This document shows, piece after piece, positions 11,559 to 23,828 of a stretch of DNA of 64,000 bases. The stretch is taken from positions 62,001-126,000 of the forward strand of contig JAQFWX010000052.1 of assembly GCA_027605045.1 (NCBI GenBank). The letters are read 5' to 3'. The notes below the pieces were generated by a model. It searched no databases and was not told the origin of the DNA. It was given only the letters and a program-made list of their open reading frames with translations. Every line of letters starts with the position of its first letter. Position 1 is the stretch's first letter. Made by a program: the position numbers and the translations under genes. The DNA comes from Phallus indusiatus (lineage: Eukaryota > Basidiomycota > Agaricomycetes > Phallales > Phallaceae).

Positions 11559-11700
11559 GCTTCTTTTCGCCAAAGAAAATCCTTGGCAGGGATCATACGA
11601 AGATTCACCTTCCCACGCCTCCCATGACCCAATCTTTTGCAGACGACCTCCATCGTCATAGCCTTCGCTTACTCCATATACCCCAATATCATCATTATTC

Positions 11701-14700
11701 ATGAAATTTGGAAGGTGACTATCGTAAATCGTCTACTCAGGTGGTTTATTCTGCTCATTATTTTTTTCAGATATCTGGAAGAAACACAAGTATGAATCAT
11801 TAATTAGCTTAACCTTTCCATTATGAACTAGAGCACGTTTGGAATTTTAGATACCAGAATGGAGAAGGGCATATATGTGCGTACGCTTCAATCGCTAAAG
11901 CCTAGATATCATCGCTGAATATAGCCACTCAAGAAACTATAAAGGGCTCAAAAAGCGTATATCCTCTATTCGTGCGACGAGGCAAGGGGAGAGAACGCCT
12001 CTTTCAGGCACACGTACCCGAGAAAATCAAGAAATTGATATATCCGAAACTGCAACAAATACCAGACGCTCTTACGGTGCAATTGAACCGACGTCTCGAC
12101 CTTGGTCCAGGTCCAGTAATAGTGTTCCAAGCGGATCAAACCACAAACAACTGGAACGTAGTCAGAGACAGGACTCGGGTAGTAGGGGTAACTCTGTCAG
12201 TATCTACACACAAAGTACTCACAATCAACTGACATGCTAACAGCGTGAGGGCGATATTGGCACGACCTCAGGCGAAAACAACTCGCTGTTCAGACCCAGG
12301 TTTCCCAGACATCAAATGTCACGAAGAGACTCAAGTGAATGATAGTTTCATATGTCTCAGTCCCTGAATACAGCTCAATTTTTTTCCTAAAGGTAAATTG
12401 CGGAGTGCTGCCTCTCTTACACTTGAGGGGTTGTACTCCTCGCTGGACGATGCGGAATCAGATTTCTTTCATTTTTTGGATAACGAGTTGACAAAGGTCA
12501 ATGAATTTTATAACGCGAGAGAAGATTCTGCAATGTCTAGGCTATCGGACTTGAAATCCCAGCTCGACGAACTAGCGGAGCATCGGAGGATCTTTTATGT
12601 ACGCCGCTTCGTACTACATCCTGCAGTGGCATCTGAATGTCGGACGATGAATTTTTAGGAGTCGAAGGGACCAAATTTGGACACTTGGAAAATACCAAGA
12701 GCTGTCGGAGAGGTTTTTGGAGTTCCAAAATTGTCCAATGCGTATCCACAAAAGACCGAGGCAAACCCTAAGAGTTCAAGCCCTAAAGCTTCCGAAAGTC
12801 AGCGGTCTCCTCAGCTTGATCCTGCGGAATATCAGCAAGCTAAACATCGGATGAAGAAGGCTTTGCGTGAATTCTACCACAGTGTTGAGCTTCTGAACGA
12901 TTACAGGGTATGTTCGATTATTTGTCTTTTTTGCAAAACGGTTGGGAGTCGTCTACTTTTTCACCCTAAGGTTCTAAACCTTACCGGATTCAGAAAGGTG
13001 CGATTATGATTGATCCCTTATCCTCATCCTAATATCGTTCAAAGGCTCTTAAAAAGTACGAAAAAATAACAAAGGTAAAATTTTTGCGCGATCCTTCTTG
13101 TTATTCGTCTAACCTACGCAATCATAAAAGTGCCTCGGCGTACAAGAGTTATATATGACAGAAAAGGTGATTATTCCTCAATTCACTCGTGTTCATTTTA
13201 TAGAGCATATATATAAGGTGCAATCCTGTCGATTTGCAAAAGGCGACGTTCTGGAGAAAATGTCGCGAGAGATTGAAAATATATATACGATGAGATTCGG
13301 TACGTATGTCGAAACTCCCCGTTATGGCTAGTTTGACGGTGTGTAAAGAAAAGGGTGACCGGAAGAGAACTCTCAAAAGATTGAAAGCTCCTTTTCAATA
13401 TAAATCGCACTACTTCAGTGTGTTTCGTAGTGGCATATACTTAGGACTTGGTCTCCCGGCTCTTATCTTCGGCCTTTATGACAGTAAGCGGTATATTGGT
13501 TTTGGGTCTTTATTTCTGATGGTGAACAATTGTCTGAAGGTTTTCAGCCGGATGTCCGAGAAAAAATACCTCAATGGGGTCCTTTACTAGAGATATATGC
13601 CACTCTCATGGCGTTCGTTCTCTTTTCTTTGCTGATCGGTGTCAACTTGCTAGTATGGAACGAAACTCACATAAATTATCCATTCATATTCGGTATGGGA
13701 ATTTGTGATTAATCATCTTTCACTTCTGTTGAATATTTTAATTTTTAGAATTGGATGTGAGAACGATGGTCGACGTGCGGAAATATTTCGAAGTAAGTTT
13801 GAATATAGTATCGACGTTTCTCTTTTTGAGCCTTATACTGTTGACATTAGTTTCCCTCATTTCTTTTTTTCACTCTCACCTACTGCTTGTTCTTCTCGTT
13901 CCATAGTATCGGCGTTCCAAATATTTCCTCAACGACATGGCCGCTCATATGGTTGATTTTTGCACTGGTCCTGTTAATAAACCCGTTTCCTGTGTTTTCC
14001 AGAAGTTCTCGATACTGGTTCATCAAACGGGTTGCGAAACTGATGTTCCCAGGTTTCGGTCCGGTCGAGTTTGCTGATTTCTGGCTTGGCGATGAATTTT
14101 GTAGTCTGGCTTTCAGCATGGCACACATATTTACGATTGGGTGTGCATACTCCCATGAATGGGGAGATGTATTCTTCAATTGCGGCTCTAGTACTCATTG
14201 GGTTACTTTGGCTCTGCTAACTTCTCCTTACATTTCACGGTTCGTTCAAAGCGTTAGGCGTTATTATGACTCTAGGCTCCGGACCCACTTGATTAACGTA
14301 CGATGTGGTTTTAATGCCTATTATTATCTCATTATAAAAATCTCTAGGGCGTAAAATATTTTTCTAGCATTGTTATGTACGTGACATACTATACCTGGCG
14401 ATTCAATGGTGAGTGGATACTCACCGAGATACTTTTTTTGTTGTGTGGCTCATTAATTTACAGGTGCACATCGTGACAAAACATTCGTCGTTTGGTGTAT
14501 CTTCTCGACTATTGCTTCAGTATACACGTCTTCATGGGCAAGTCGTTTTGTGGAAATTGTTATTACAGGCATTTCACCGTCGATCATAGGATATCCTGAT
14601 GGATTGGTCGTTTTTTCAGCGACATAGTAAACATAAGTTTTTACGCAACGATTTGATATACGCAAATAATCCTTTGGTACGTGTTCGAAATTCTGGAACG

Positions 14701-15219
14701 CTCAGCTTTTAAGTTTTGGTTTATTTGGATCTAGATTTACTATTTCGCCATTGTGGGTCACCTCAACTGAACTTCCCAGCGAATCAAACTAACTACATTA
14801 TACATAAAGGTCTCGAATATCATAATTCGTTTCATTTGGATGATCTATATCCCACAGAAAGGTCTGAACTCCCGTGTTCGCGCTGTTATCGCTGCTGGAT
14901 TAGAAATATTGCGAAGATTCCAATGGAACTTTTGTGAGTCGCCTTACCCGTAATAAGATTATAAAGAGTTTCTCATTCCCCACGGTGAACAGATCGTTTG
15001 GAAAACGAACAAGTTGGTAATACTGATCAATACCGTGCGACTAGAGAAGTTCCTTTGCCATACTCTTCGACATTGCACGAGGACGAAAGAGTTGATGACG
15101 AGGATTCTGAAGACGAAGGGGGTTCGTCTAAGTCTATTAGTCGTCGATCTTTGCCCTTGAGGACGTTTTTTGAATCTCGAAGGTCTAGTGCTAGACGAAA
15201 TGAAACGGGTGACGAATAG
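11701..15219 (+). CDS. SYG1: SYG1/XPR1-type SPX-EXS membrane protein (phosphate export/signalling)
   Basis: The SPX start is split over tiny exons: 11701-11714 (MKFGR), 11771-11789 (YLEETQ), 11851-11876 (IPEWRRAY) and 11934-12195 (INYKGLKKRISSIR..). The SPX core follows at 12393-12598 (FFHFLDNELTKVNEFYNARE), 12659-12907, 12971-12997 (VLNLTGFRK) and 13045-13074 (ALKKYEKITK). Then come YFSVFRSGIYLGLGLPALIFG (first membrane span), REKIPQWGPLLEIYATL, and the EXS domain with RFVQSVRRYYDSRLRTHLIN, FVVWCIFSTIASVYTSSWD, LMDWSFFQRHSKHKFLRND and RRFQWNFYRLENEQ. The tail is acidic and ends at 15217-15219. SPX domains sense inositol pyrophosphates, and XPR1/SYG1 relatives export phosphate. More than twelve introns are present, one of them GC-AG (14538-14589). 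Middle exon borders (13131-13310) are approximate. No disabling lesion was seen. Confidence 0.88.
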
Positions 15220-16219
15220 AAGGTTTTTTAGCTACAGAAATAATACAAGAAGTATAGTACACGTGTCTCTGTTTAGGGTGCATTTGATTTGATAAGTTGG
15301 GTGAAGTAGGGTGAAGTAATAACGTACGGCCATAGTTCGGTGCGCGAATTTAAATGTAAACTGGCGCCGTCCGTGGCCAGGGGCGTGACTTGGATTCCTC
15401 ACCAAAACCACTCAATCGTCATGGACTTGGAACACGAATCACCTCTTCGATACAACACAGACACAAATGATATCCCAGCGCCGTAAAATTGACATGCAGA
15501 GCATGCTATTCTAGCCGTCACTTGCGCGTGTGCGGCGCGTGCTACGCTCAACTGGAAGTTCATCTATCTATTTTCGACGAAGATGGAGAAGAACAAAAAT
15601 AGGACTTCGAACATGGGACTCTAGCTTATCATTCCTAGCAAGCATTTATTCGAAGTTACCGTTGCTATAAACACAGTTCGTTATGCCGCTATCGTCGAAG
15701 TCTCAACACCGCGACCGGATATTAATACCCTGTTTTTCTACGGAACCTCGGTCTTCTATCTAGAACTATGTTCGCTTTACAATCTCGGTTTCTTGGAAGC
15801 TGATAGAGGCGATTTTACCTCGCCGGGTCTCAATTTAGTCTCAACCTGGACAGCGTATGGTCATTTTGTCTTCTGCTACCGACTGTCCTCGTTACCTTGG
15901 GCTTTTCGCACTTCTCTCCAAGTATGCATCAATCTACGTTTTAAAAAGGAGAATATCTACAAAAGCTGAGAGGTTTCAATTTGACGACACAGCTGGATCT
16001 ATGGTGACCGGCGGTGATAGCGCAATGGGCTCTTACCCGGGGTACATACTACACACTTCTACACCTGTACTTAAAACACAACGTGCACCTATTACGATAT
16101 AAATCGCGCGCCAAATTCGCGTGTCACCTGGTCACATTCTACACGTTTATTTTTCACCTGTCATTCAATTTTTTTCCTTTGGTCTTTTCAACGCGTTCCA
16201 CACCAACCATCTTAGCTCA
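15220..16219. other. intergenic, 1 kb, no gene seen
   Basis: Only short unrelated frames occur. The last few hundred bases, with pyrimidine tracts near 16160-16200, are probably the promoter and leader of the TPR gene. Confidence 0.5.
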
Positions 16220-18417
16220 ATGTCTCTTCCACAGGAGGTCGAAACCCTTAAAGCAGAAGGTAACGCATTCTATCTCGCAGGCGATCACACCAGCGCGATA
16301 CAAAAGTACACGGTCGCTATTAATATCATGTCTGATAATGCTATCTTGTTCGCTAATCGCGCTGCGTGCCATCTTGCTCTCGAAAGGTTCTTTCAGTTTT
16401 CTGTTTACTTTGTTGTTCTTGCTTCTGATCTCATTGTGTCAGATACAAAAAAGCTCGCGACGACGCGAGAAAGGTATGCAAAGTTCTTTGTACTATTGTA
16501 CTACGCGTTCTCACTTTTCATTATAGGCGACAGAATTGGATCCCAAATATGCTAAAGCATGGGGTAGACTGGGTGCTGCTCTCGAGGTGAGTACAAAATA
16601 AATAAGTATTCTAGATGGAACTCATCTCCTTGTAATCATTATCTCAGGGTCTTTCAGAACACAAAGAAGCTTTAGACATGTATGGGAAGGCCATTGAATG
16701 CATCGACGCAGTATCGCCTCTTTCAGATGCCGACAAGAGGCTAAAGGCACAATATAAATCCTCACATGCAAAAATGGAGCGTCTTACAAAATCTCGTCAT
16801 GTCATAGTGAAAGAGTCGGATATAAAATATATGAAAATGCCTTGGGAGTTGGCTAGAGAGATGTGGGATAAGCTTCCCGTAGAAAGTAGCGTCGGTATCA
16901 CGAAATCATAACATATTCTCGTATCCCAAACTAACAAACTTTTTTAATCCTTTAGGGATTCACCATCTTAACTGCACACAACGTTCGTACTTGTGGATGT
17001 CCTTTGTTCCAGCTCAGACCTACTCATGTTTACTCTCAGGACTTCGAGCTATCGAAAAGTATTTTTAAGACTCTCACGAGACTACCTAACGGTACGATGA
17101 GTGGGCAGCTCGGCGGTCTTGAGGACTTTAGCAACGCCATCCTAACAGATGAGCGATGTATCATGCTAAAGGGAGGTGATTCTTTAATTAAAGACTGCAA
17201 CCAATACTGTGAGAATCTCAAGCCTCAAAAACTTTCTCTGAGTAATAATGATCTCCGGGTTTCTTTTTACCTATATAGTACAATTTGAAATTTGTCGAAC
17301 CAACGCATGGGAGGATGTAGAGAAGCCCCGGGAAATTATCAGATTAGCAAAGCACAGTCTACGCCGAACCGGAGACTGGAATAGCGTCCGCGATGCCCTC
17401 GCCTGCCAAGTCCGGTAAATAACCAGCTTAACTACCTCTACCTTCATGAGACAGTTACTAAGTTTTCATTAGAGCTTGGATCATAATGGGTTATATGGGG
17501 CAGATATCCGACGCGCCTCGAGATGAGCTCTTCGCTTATTTCAATCGCGCGTGCAAGCTCATAGAGCTCGGGCGGACAGAATGGCCCGACGTTCCTCAAA
17601 ACCTTCGTGGCTCCATTTTTGAAAAAACGTTTCTTCGCGGTGTTCAAGTTCAGCGAGTCAATGCGTACATGCGGGTATGGCGGATTGTTGCTTCCGGGTC
17701 TCGTTCCGTTGGCTAAGGATTGTTTAGGCATACAATGTAAAGCACCTCCGTACTTCTGGCAAATTCACGCTAGATGGCTTGATGGCCCTAGCGGATGAGA
17801 TTATTTCTCAGGTGGATATTACACCGCCTGAGGTGGTGGAGGATATGCGCACAAACCCTTACTTCTACCTTGCGTACTACATCTATCCAAAAGCTGTGGC
17901 TTGGAGGTACAATGTCGTTCTTTCAACTTCAAACGGTCATATATGATGACTAACTAAATCTCTTCCATAGCATAAGAGGTTATGTCTATTATCGCAGAGC
18001 AAGCTTTGAAAGTAAAGTCACTATTCTTGAGGATTGCGAATGGGCCAAAAAGTCCGGAGAAGCGTATGTTAAGTCTGCCGATTTATACCCAGAAGACGAT
18101 GAAAACCATTGTTGTACGTATGCGTCTTATTAAATGCCCACAGAGTTGGCAGACATTACATGAACACACTAGTTATGTTGAGGACTGCGCTTCAATCCCT
18201 TTCTGCGGCCAAAACTCCAGCACGTGAAATGTTCCCTATTATGGAGCGCATTCGACGTGCTTATCCAAAAATGCAACGGATCTGGAGGAATTCCCCATCA
18301 GCATTGCAAGGGGCACATAAGCCACTTGTCACGATCATGGATACGGAAAATGAGTTGAAAGAGGGATTAGCTGCCGGCAAATTTACCTTAGATGATCCCA
18401 TGACGCTCGTGGTGTAA
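16220..18417 (+). CDS. tetratricopeptide-repeat protein
   Basis: The start at 16220 gives MSLPQEVETLKAEGNAFYLA. The first exons are 16220-16386, 16443-16473, 16527-16586 and 16648 to about 16890, all joining in phase. They encode three TPR units of the Sti1/CHIP clamp type: GDHTSAIQKYTVAI, AILFANRAACHLALERYKKA and DPKYAKAWGRLGAALEGL. The long C-terminal part has no family I know. It includes MPWELAREMWDKLP, LSKSIFKTLTRLPNG, EKPREIIRLAKHSLRRTGDW, YFYLAYYIYPKAVAW and the final MTLVV at 18415-18417. Clamp-type TPR domains often bind the EEVD tail of Hsp70/Hsp90, so a chaperone-linked role is possible but unproven. The protein is probably soluble and cytosolic. Eight or more introns are inferred, and borders after 16900 are approximate. 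Confidence 0.78.
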
Positions 18418-19467
18418 GGAGTTCATTCGGACACGACTTACACAAATGAACCTCTGAAGCCATTCCTAATGATCTCTTATTCCTGTACTTTACTATGCAG
18501 ACTTTAATTAAAAAGTGTTTTCTCACTACCTTGTCCTATTCTATGATAGTATAACACGAAACTGGTCTTTCGGAGTTGAGCCTGGCTCGTTTCTTGGCGC
18601 AACGAAGGCACCGCTGACACGGCCCATCATTTTCTTAAATTCACTGGCATCACATCCCTTTTTGTCTTCGTTTCACTGTTGAAACAAATGATTCTGCAAC
18701 TACTTGATTTGACCATAAGACTTTAATTCAGTAGAAAAGCTCTTACAACTCTTACAGAAGGTCTGTTTTGAACAGAGCTGTGGACGTGGCAATCATTATC
18801 AAGCAGGACTTCGAGTGCATCCCCGAATTGGAGGTCGTGGTAACGTGGAATCTCGAAGGAAATTCTCTTAACATGCACACACCGTTAATCAAAACAACTA
18901 TAGTGGACTACGCGAACATCAGCAGTTACTAGTTACTATGCGTTCTTTCGATACCTTGGTACGTCCGAAGTAACTCGGAATTGATCAACATAATAAACCC
19001 ACGCGGCGCGACACGATTGACTCGGACGCTCAAACGTACGTGTTCTCAAATATACTTTCTCGCTTAGATTGTCATCCAATAATTCACATCCAGTCTGAGT
19101 CTTGAACTCAAAGGAGTTGCCTCAATCGAGAACCTCTAAATATCTCAGTATACCATCTTGTCCAAGTCGTAAACAGCCTTCTCAACACTTGATATCTACA
19201 GGAAGCATTATATTAGGAGATTCTCTTTGAGCCTTCTCTTTAGGCCGGGCCCGAAGCCTTGCTATTTCGTGTAGCGGCTTTATCGACGTGGAATTAACTT
19301 ATCACTTCTACTGCAAAATTATCGGACTGATGATCAATAAACAGCACATTGGATTGTGATATATCATTTCTAGGGAAACAGCTATATATTTGCCCAGCCT
19401 CTGCCTAATCTCACTGGCAGGCTCACCCCGTTCTCTTTGCATCTTCTCTTGTCGCTGGTTCGACAAC
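18418..19467. other. intergenic region upstream of receptor copy A
   Basis: No gene was seen in about 1 kb. The last 110 bases contain the promoter box shared by the receptor family. Confidence 0.5.
19361..19385 (+). promoter_or_regulatory. shared receptor-family promoter box (copy A)
   Basis: ATATCATTTCTAGGGAAACA lies about 100 bp before the ATG of copy A. The core TCATTYC-N3/4-GGAAAC recurs at a similar distance before copies B, C and D, while flanking sequence has diverged. Confidence 0.5.
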
Positions 19468-22131
19468 ATGCGTTTCTTAGTGTCGAGCATTTGTGTATTA
19501 CTTATTTGTCAATTGAGTAAGTCCTTGAGGCTGATTGCTAATTTCATAAGTGCTGACACTTGATAGCTTTCGTTCGAGCTGGTTCCAGCATGGATTCTTC
19601 CCTGGCTGACAATATGACAATAACTTTAACTCCAGTTGTAGGTTACAAGAAACATATCTTTATTTTCTTTCGATTGACTTCATTTTTATAAGTGTAATGT
19701 TACTTGCACAAATTTCGCCGCGATTGACAACAATTGCAATTCACCTCACTGCGGATGCAATACAGAGTACATTGAGGCTCAAGGGAATTGCCTCTTGTGT
19801 TTTTCTACCACTCCAGAAGACGATGCCGCCGTGCAATTTTTATTGGATGGTGCGGATAACCTTATCTTTCAGTCACTTCTTGCTGAAATTGTCGATTATA
19901 GCGGAGGCTGCCCAATGTCAGAGGGAAGGTCATTCAGTTAGCTTCTCGCTTGACCTTCCACCCTTAGCAGAAGCTTTGGTGCAGACATTCAATCGCCAAA
20001 GTGCAGGTTTGTCCAATGTCAGACCTTTGTAGATCTATGACTAACCTTCACTTTCTCATAGACTTGAGACGTAATCAAGTTGTGTTCCTGACTCTACAAA
20101 TACTTGGGGGACATATTGGTCTCCCAGTAATTTTGATTAATGATTTCCTGGCCTTGGCTTGGCCTGAAGCCAGCGGCTTTGGCCCGGCTTGGGTTGGCTC
20201 TGGCCTTCCGAAATCCCAAGCCAGGCCAGAGTACATTGGCTTCGGCCTGGCCCGGCCGGCTTTGGCCCAAGCCGGGGCTTCGTGCAAAGTGTCGGACTGG
20301 GTCGATTTTCAGCCAAAAGCGAAGTTAAGTTCGGGCGCTTAATGGCCGTCTATTTACCTAATCGCCATCGACACTCATAGATGTACATGTAGGCATCTCA
20401 GACGGATGGGGCAGAGCTTGGTGAAGCTCTTCAATTATCATCCTGTCAGTTTTCTGTGTGATTTAGGTTCCCAAATTATGGTGGATTGGCCATTCTCGGA
20501 TATTCTTCAAAGTCATGGCCTGACGGCTTGGCCCTGGCCTGACCAATCCCGAAGCCAAGCCGGTGAGCATGGCTTGAGGCGGCTTTAGCCTGGCTTTGGC
20601 CTGGCTTCAAACGGCTTGGCCCCGGCTTGGCCCTGGCCTGGGCCACAGCCAGGCAAATCATTAATTTTGATATTTTCCCTCTACTCTTGTCAAGTTCGTC
20701 GAGATTCAACTTTTCTGAACTTTTGTGTCACTTGGATATTTTCGAGCATTGCGTTTTCGCTGTTGTACGTCTGATATATCAGTATTCATGTGCAAGACTA
20801 AGTAATCTTGTTTAAGATTATACCGTGGAACAACAGGCAATACCATCATTAACCTACTAGGGGAAGTTGAGCCAGATATTTGTATCGCGCAAGCAGCGTT
20901 AACAGTGGGAGCACAATTGATGACTGCCTGCTCAACGCTATCACTGAATATTCGGGTAGGAAGATAAAAGCTCTGTATAGTCATTCCCACTAATTTTTTT
21001 TAGTTATGGCTTGGATTACGGGCCGTGATACATGGAGATGAAGTATGCTCTCTCAAGGGGAGCGTTAGAAGATGGACCACTGTGGGAGTATGCATCTATT
21101 TAACATATAAAAATGCTTGGCTAATTTTGCTTAGCTTCTCGTCACTCCATACCTGTTCTTCGCGACCTTTTCGCTAGGCTCACTATCTGTAGATGTGTTT
21201 CACAAACTTTATCTTCGTGCTGCCTTAACTTCAACTTCAGGTGGGATTGCCTCAAATCGAGGGCTCGTTCCTGAAAGGAGCAAATCCTAGTTATTTCAAT
21301 TGCACCATTTTTACTGCAAAACCTCTGTACGCATGATACTATTTCTACATGTTCGAATCTCCTCTTATCGTACTACCAGCGCTGGCGTCACATATGGTAT
21401 AGCTCTGGTTCTGGTTCTCGCGTCTGTTGGGTTTGGTGGTAGAATTATTTGATTTTTTCCCCTCCTCCCAAGTTCTGATGAAACCTTATACTTATATTCA
21501 AGCACACGTTATAAGCATTCTTTACAGGCATTGGTGGACATGTTGGCATACAAAGACCAAAAGCGCTATTTCGCCTATTTTCTTGATTCGAGTGGTGTTC
21601 TTCAGTATCTTCCAAATCATTGTTGCTGTGTAAGCTTCTTGTTTTGCTAATGACTCTGATTAACGGGCTTCCCTGTTTCGTGTCAGGGCGGACGGTACCG
21701 TTATTGGTATACTTCCCAAGATAAACAATCTCCCCACGGGATATACTCTCATAACAAACGGTGTCCCTCAGTGGATCGATATGCTAGGAGCTACCGGTAT
21801 GTATGCGTGATTAATTTAAGAAAACGGTAGTGCTTCATCAAAAGAATAGCCCCTCTTGTCGCAGCGTTGATTTTTGGGATAACCAATGTACGTCCTACAT
21901 ATGATATACTATTTACACCTTTATAACCTAGTTATAGGACATGATAATGAGGGTGATGAGTTTTATTATTTTCTGGAGGCGAAATGTTTCTGCGAATGAT
22001 GAAGGGCTACGGGTAATCTCCATTTATAAAGATGGGTATGTATTGTTCGTATGTTATTATCATGTGGTTGACCTTTATACAGATACACTACTAATACCGC
22101 ACCTGCCGAAGGCGACAGCAGCACAAAATGA
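19468..22131 (+). pseudogene. CFEM-like seven-span receptor, copy A (disrupted by a transposable element)
   Basis: The ATG at 19468 starts a signal peptide (MRFLVSSICVLLICQLS) that ends at an intron. The cysteine-rich exon reads C-x3-C-x9-C-x4-C-x-C-x10-C-x2-C (CNVTC..CNSPHCGC..GNCLLC). An eighth Cys is in AAQCQREG. Next comes span 1, starting NQVVFLTLQILGGHIGLPVIL, and at this point the exon is cut by the 526-bp element at 20138-20663. The rest of the gene reads on with STFLNFCVTW, AQAALTVGAQLMTACSTLSL, LLVTPYLFFATFSL, ECL2-like YFNCTIF, RVVFFSIFQIIVAV and VPQWIDMLGA. It ends at 22129-22131. Apart from the insertion I found no other lesion, so the insertion looks recent. Role and ligand are unknown. 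Confidence 0.75.
20138..20663. mobile_element. non-autonomous hAT-like element (MITE), 526 bp
   Basis: The element starts TAATGATTTCCTGGC and ends GCCAGGCAAATCATTA, which are imperfect terminal inverted repeats of about 15-16 bp. It is flanked by a direct 8-bp repeat ATTTTGAT (20130-20137 and 20664-20671), the target-site size of hAT transposases. Comparison with copies B, C and D shows that removing the element plus one repeat restores an uninterrupted exon, so both ends are precise. Inside are many variants of GGCTTGGCC/GGCCAAGCC, which make it GC-rich and self-complementary near both ends. Open frames within it are products of this repetition and do not encode a transposase. Confidence 0.85.
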
Positions 22132-23828
22132 AGTATCATTGCTGATTCGACCCTGTTACCCGACCTTACTGACTGAGGTCATATATTTGGGACGGAGGAC
22201 TACGAGAATGGCATACACAAAGCTGGAACTTTACACCTACGTTCCTTAGATCCTCTCTCCTTGCACATCACATTTAACAAATCATTAACTGGAATTCAAT
22301 TGCTAAATAGTACCTTCAAAGCAAACTCGCGTATTTTTAGGGAAGATAGTTCAGTTGGAGCTAGCGTTAACGTTTGTATCGTGGTCTGAAAGGGGTAATA
22401 TTAGAAATGGGTAACTTGGGCTTGATGGACAGTTCTCTCTTGCTATTGCCTAATAATGGGCGGAAGAGTATAAAGGTGTACGTGAAAACGCACATGCATA
22501 AACAATACCGGAGACACTCTGCTGAATTTCGAAAACTCGGACCTTGGCTTTATAACAAGATTCCATGAGCTAATTCCCTACTCTATCTGCTAGTGATCTG
22601 TCCTCCCCAACGTCAACAAAGACGAGCTCGACATCCAAAGCGTTCTGAAGGTAGTATGTAATGGAGTTCTGATTGTTTGCTGAGAAGTACCAGTAAGGAC
22701 ACTAAAGAAGGCGAATCAGGCATCTTGGTCAAGTTAAAGCACCGAGGATCCGAAGGCTATTCTCTCAGCGCTGGTGGTACTAGTCATGGTGCATTCAAAG
22801 TTAACAAATCAGTGCAACCAGAGTCAAATTCCGTGATAAAAGATCAGCTGTTGCGCTTGTTCTCAGTGCCTCCGTTCAAAAAAGGGAACTCAATTGAATT
22901 TAATGTGTAATGTTAAATAGTCTTTTTCCACTTTGAGCAAACTTGTGCCTTTGAAGATGACATTACTAGATTGACTTACAAGAAACTAAGAAGCAACAGT
23001 AAACTCACCTTCCCTCCGGCTCCAATATCTCAGTACTTCAGTGACCCATTGGCTTTCTTTCAGATTGGTAAAATTGCTGTTTCAAGTCGTGCATTAGCCT
23101 CCGTGCCATGGTGTGGTAACACAATGACTACTGGCAGGACAGTGAATTCATAGTCCGATTCAAATGCATCGACGCGCTCAACGCAATCGCAACAAGTGCT
23201 TTGTTTGCCTTGCTTTGTCTTGAAGTTGAAGATTGAATTGAATGACGAATATCTTCCAAACACTACATGTTATTATCCCGACCTAGTTACACTGTTTATC
23301 CTCATTTAACGCGTTCTCTCCGGTCTCACTGCCCGCAGTAGCATGTGAGATGACCAACAATAACGCACGCACGGTCCCGTAATTGGCTTCAATGTTCAAA
23401 TGTACGTATTTATTTATAAAGACTAATTGCGTCGCTTACATTTTCACTCAGACGTGCAATGATTTGTGCAAGAATGATTCTCAAGCCCACGGGAGCCGCC
23501 TCAGTTGGAAACTTCAGGCTCTGAGCATCTCAGTATATCGCCGTGTCATAGATAACAATTTAATCCTCAGTATCATTATAAAGCATCCATTCGGTGTAAA
23601 AAATGCTTATTTGAATTCACTGTTTCAAAAGACTCGCTGATTCATGTAACAGCATAGGATAGGCTCCAAATCATCCTTACTTCAAGGGGGGCCTCGATCG
23701 ATGATTAGTACATGATGCAATAAATGATATATCATTTCCCAAGGAAACGACAATCTGGTTTGGGGGTTATCAGACTAATTTAGCCTTTGTCTGGTCCAAG
23801 ACTCGAACTATTATCTTTTCACTACAAC
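22132..23828. other. intergenic, 1.7 kb, no gene seen
   Basis: Only short frames without family likeness occur. I see no clear remnant of another receptor copy. The final 100 bases hold the promoter box of copy B. Confidence 0.45.
23729..23752 (+). promoter_or_regulatory. shared receptor-family promoter box (copy B)
   Basis: ATATCATTTCCCAAGGAAAC lies about 98 bp before the start codon of copy B and matches the box of the other three copies. Confidence 0.5.

Noticed and set aside
20138..20663. Several open frames (62-113 codons) with Gly/Ala/Pro-rich composition
   Set aside because: They are inside the MITE and result from GGCTTGGCC-type repetition; they occur on both strands and resemble no protein.
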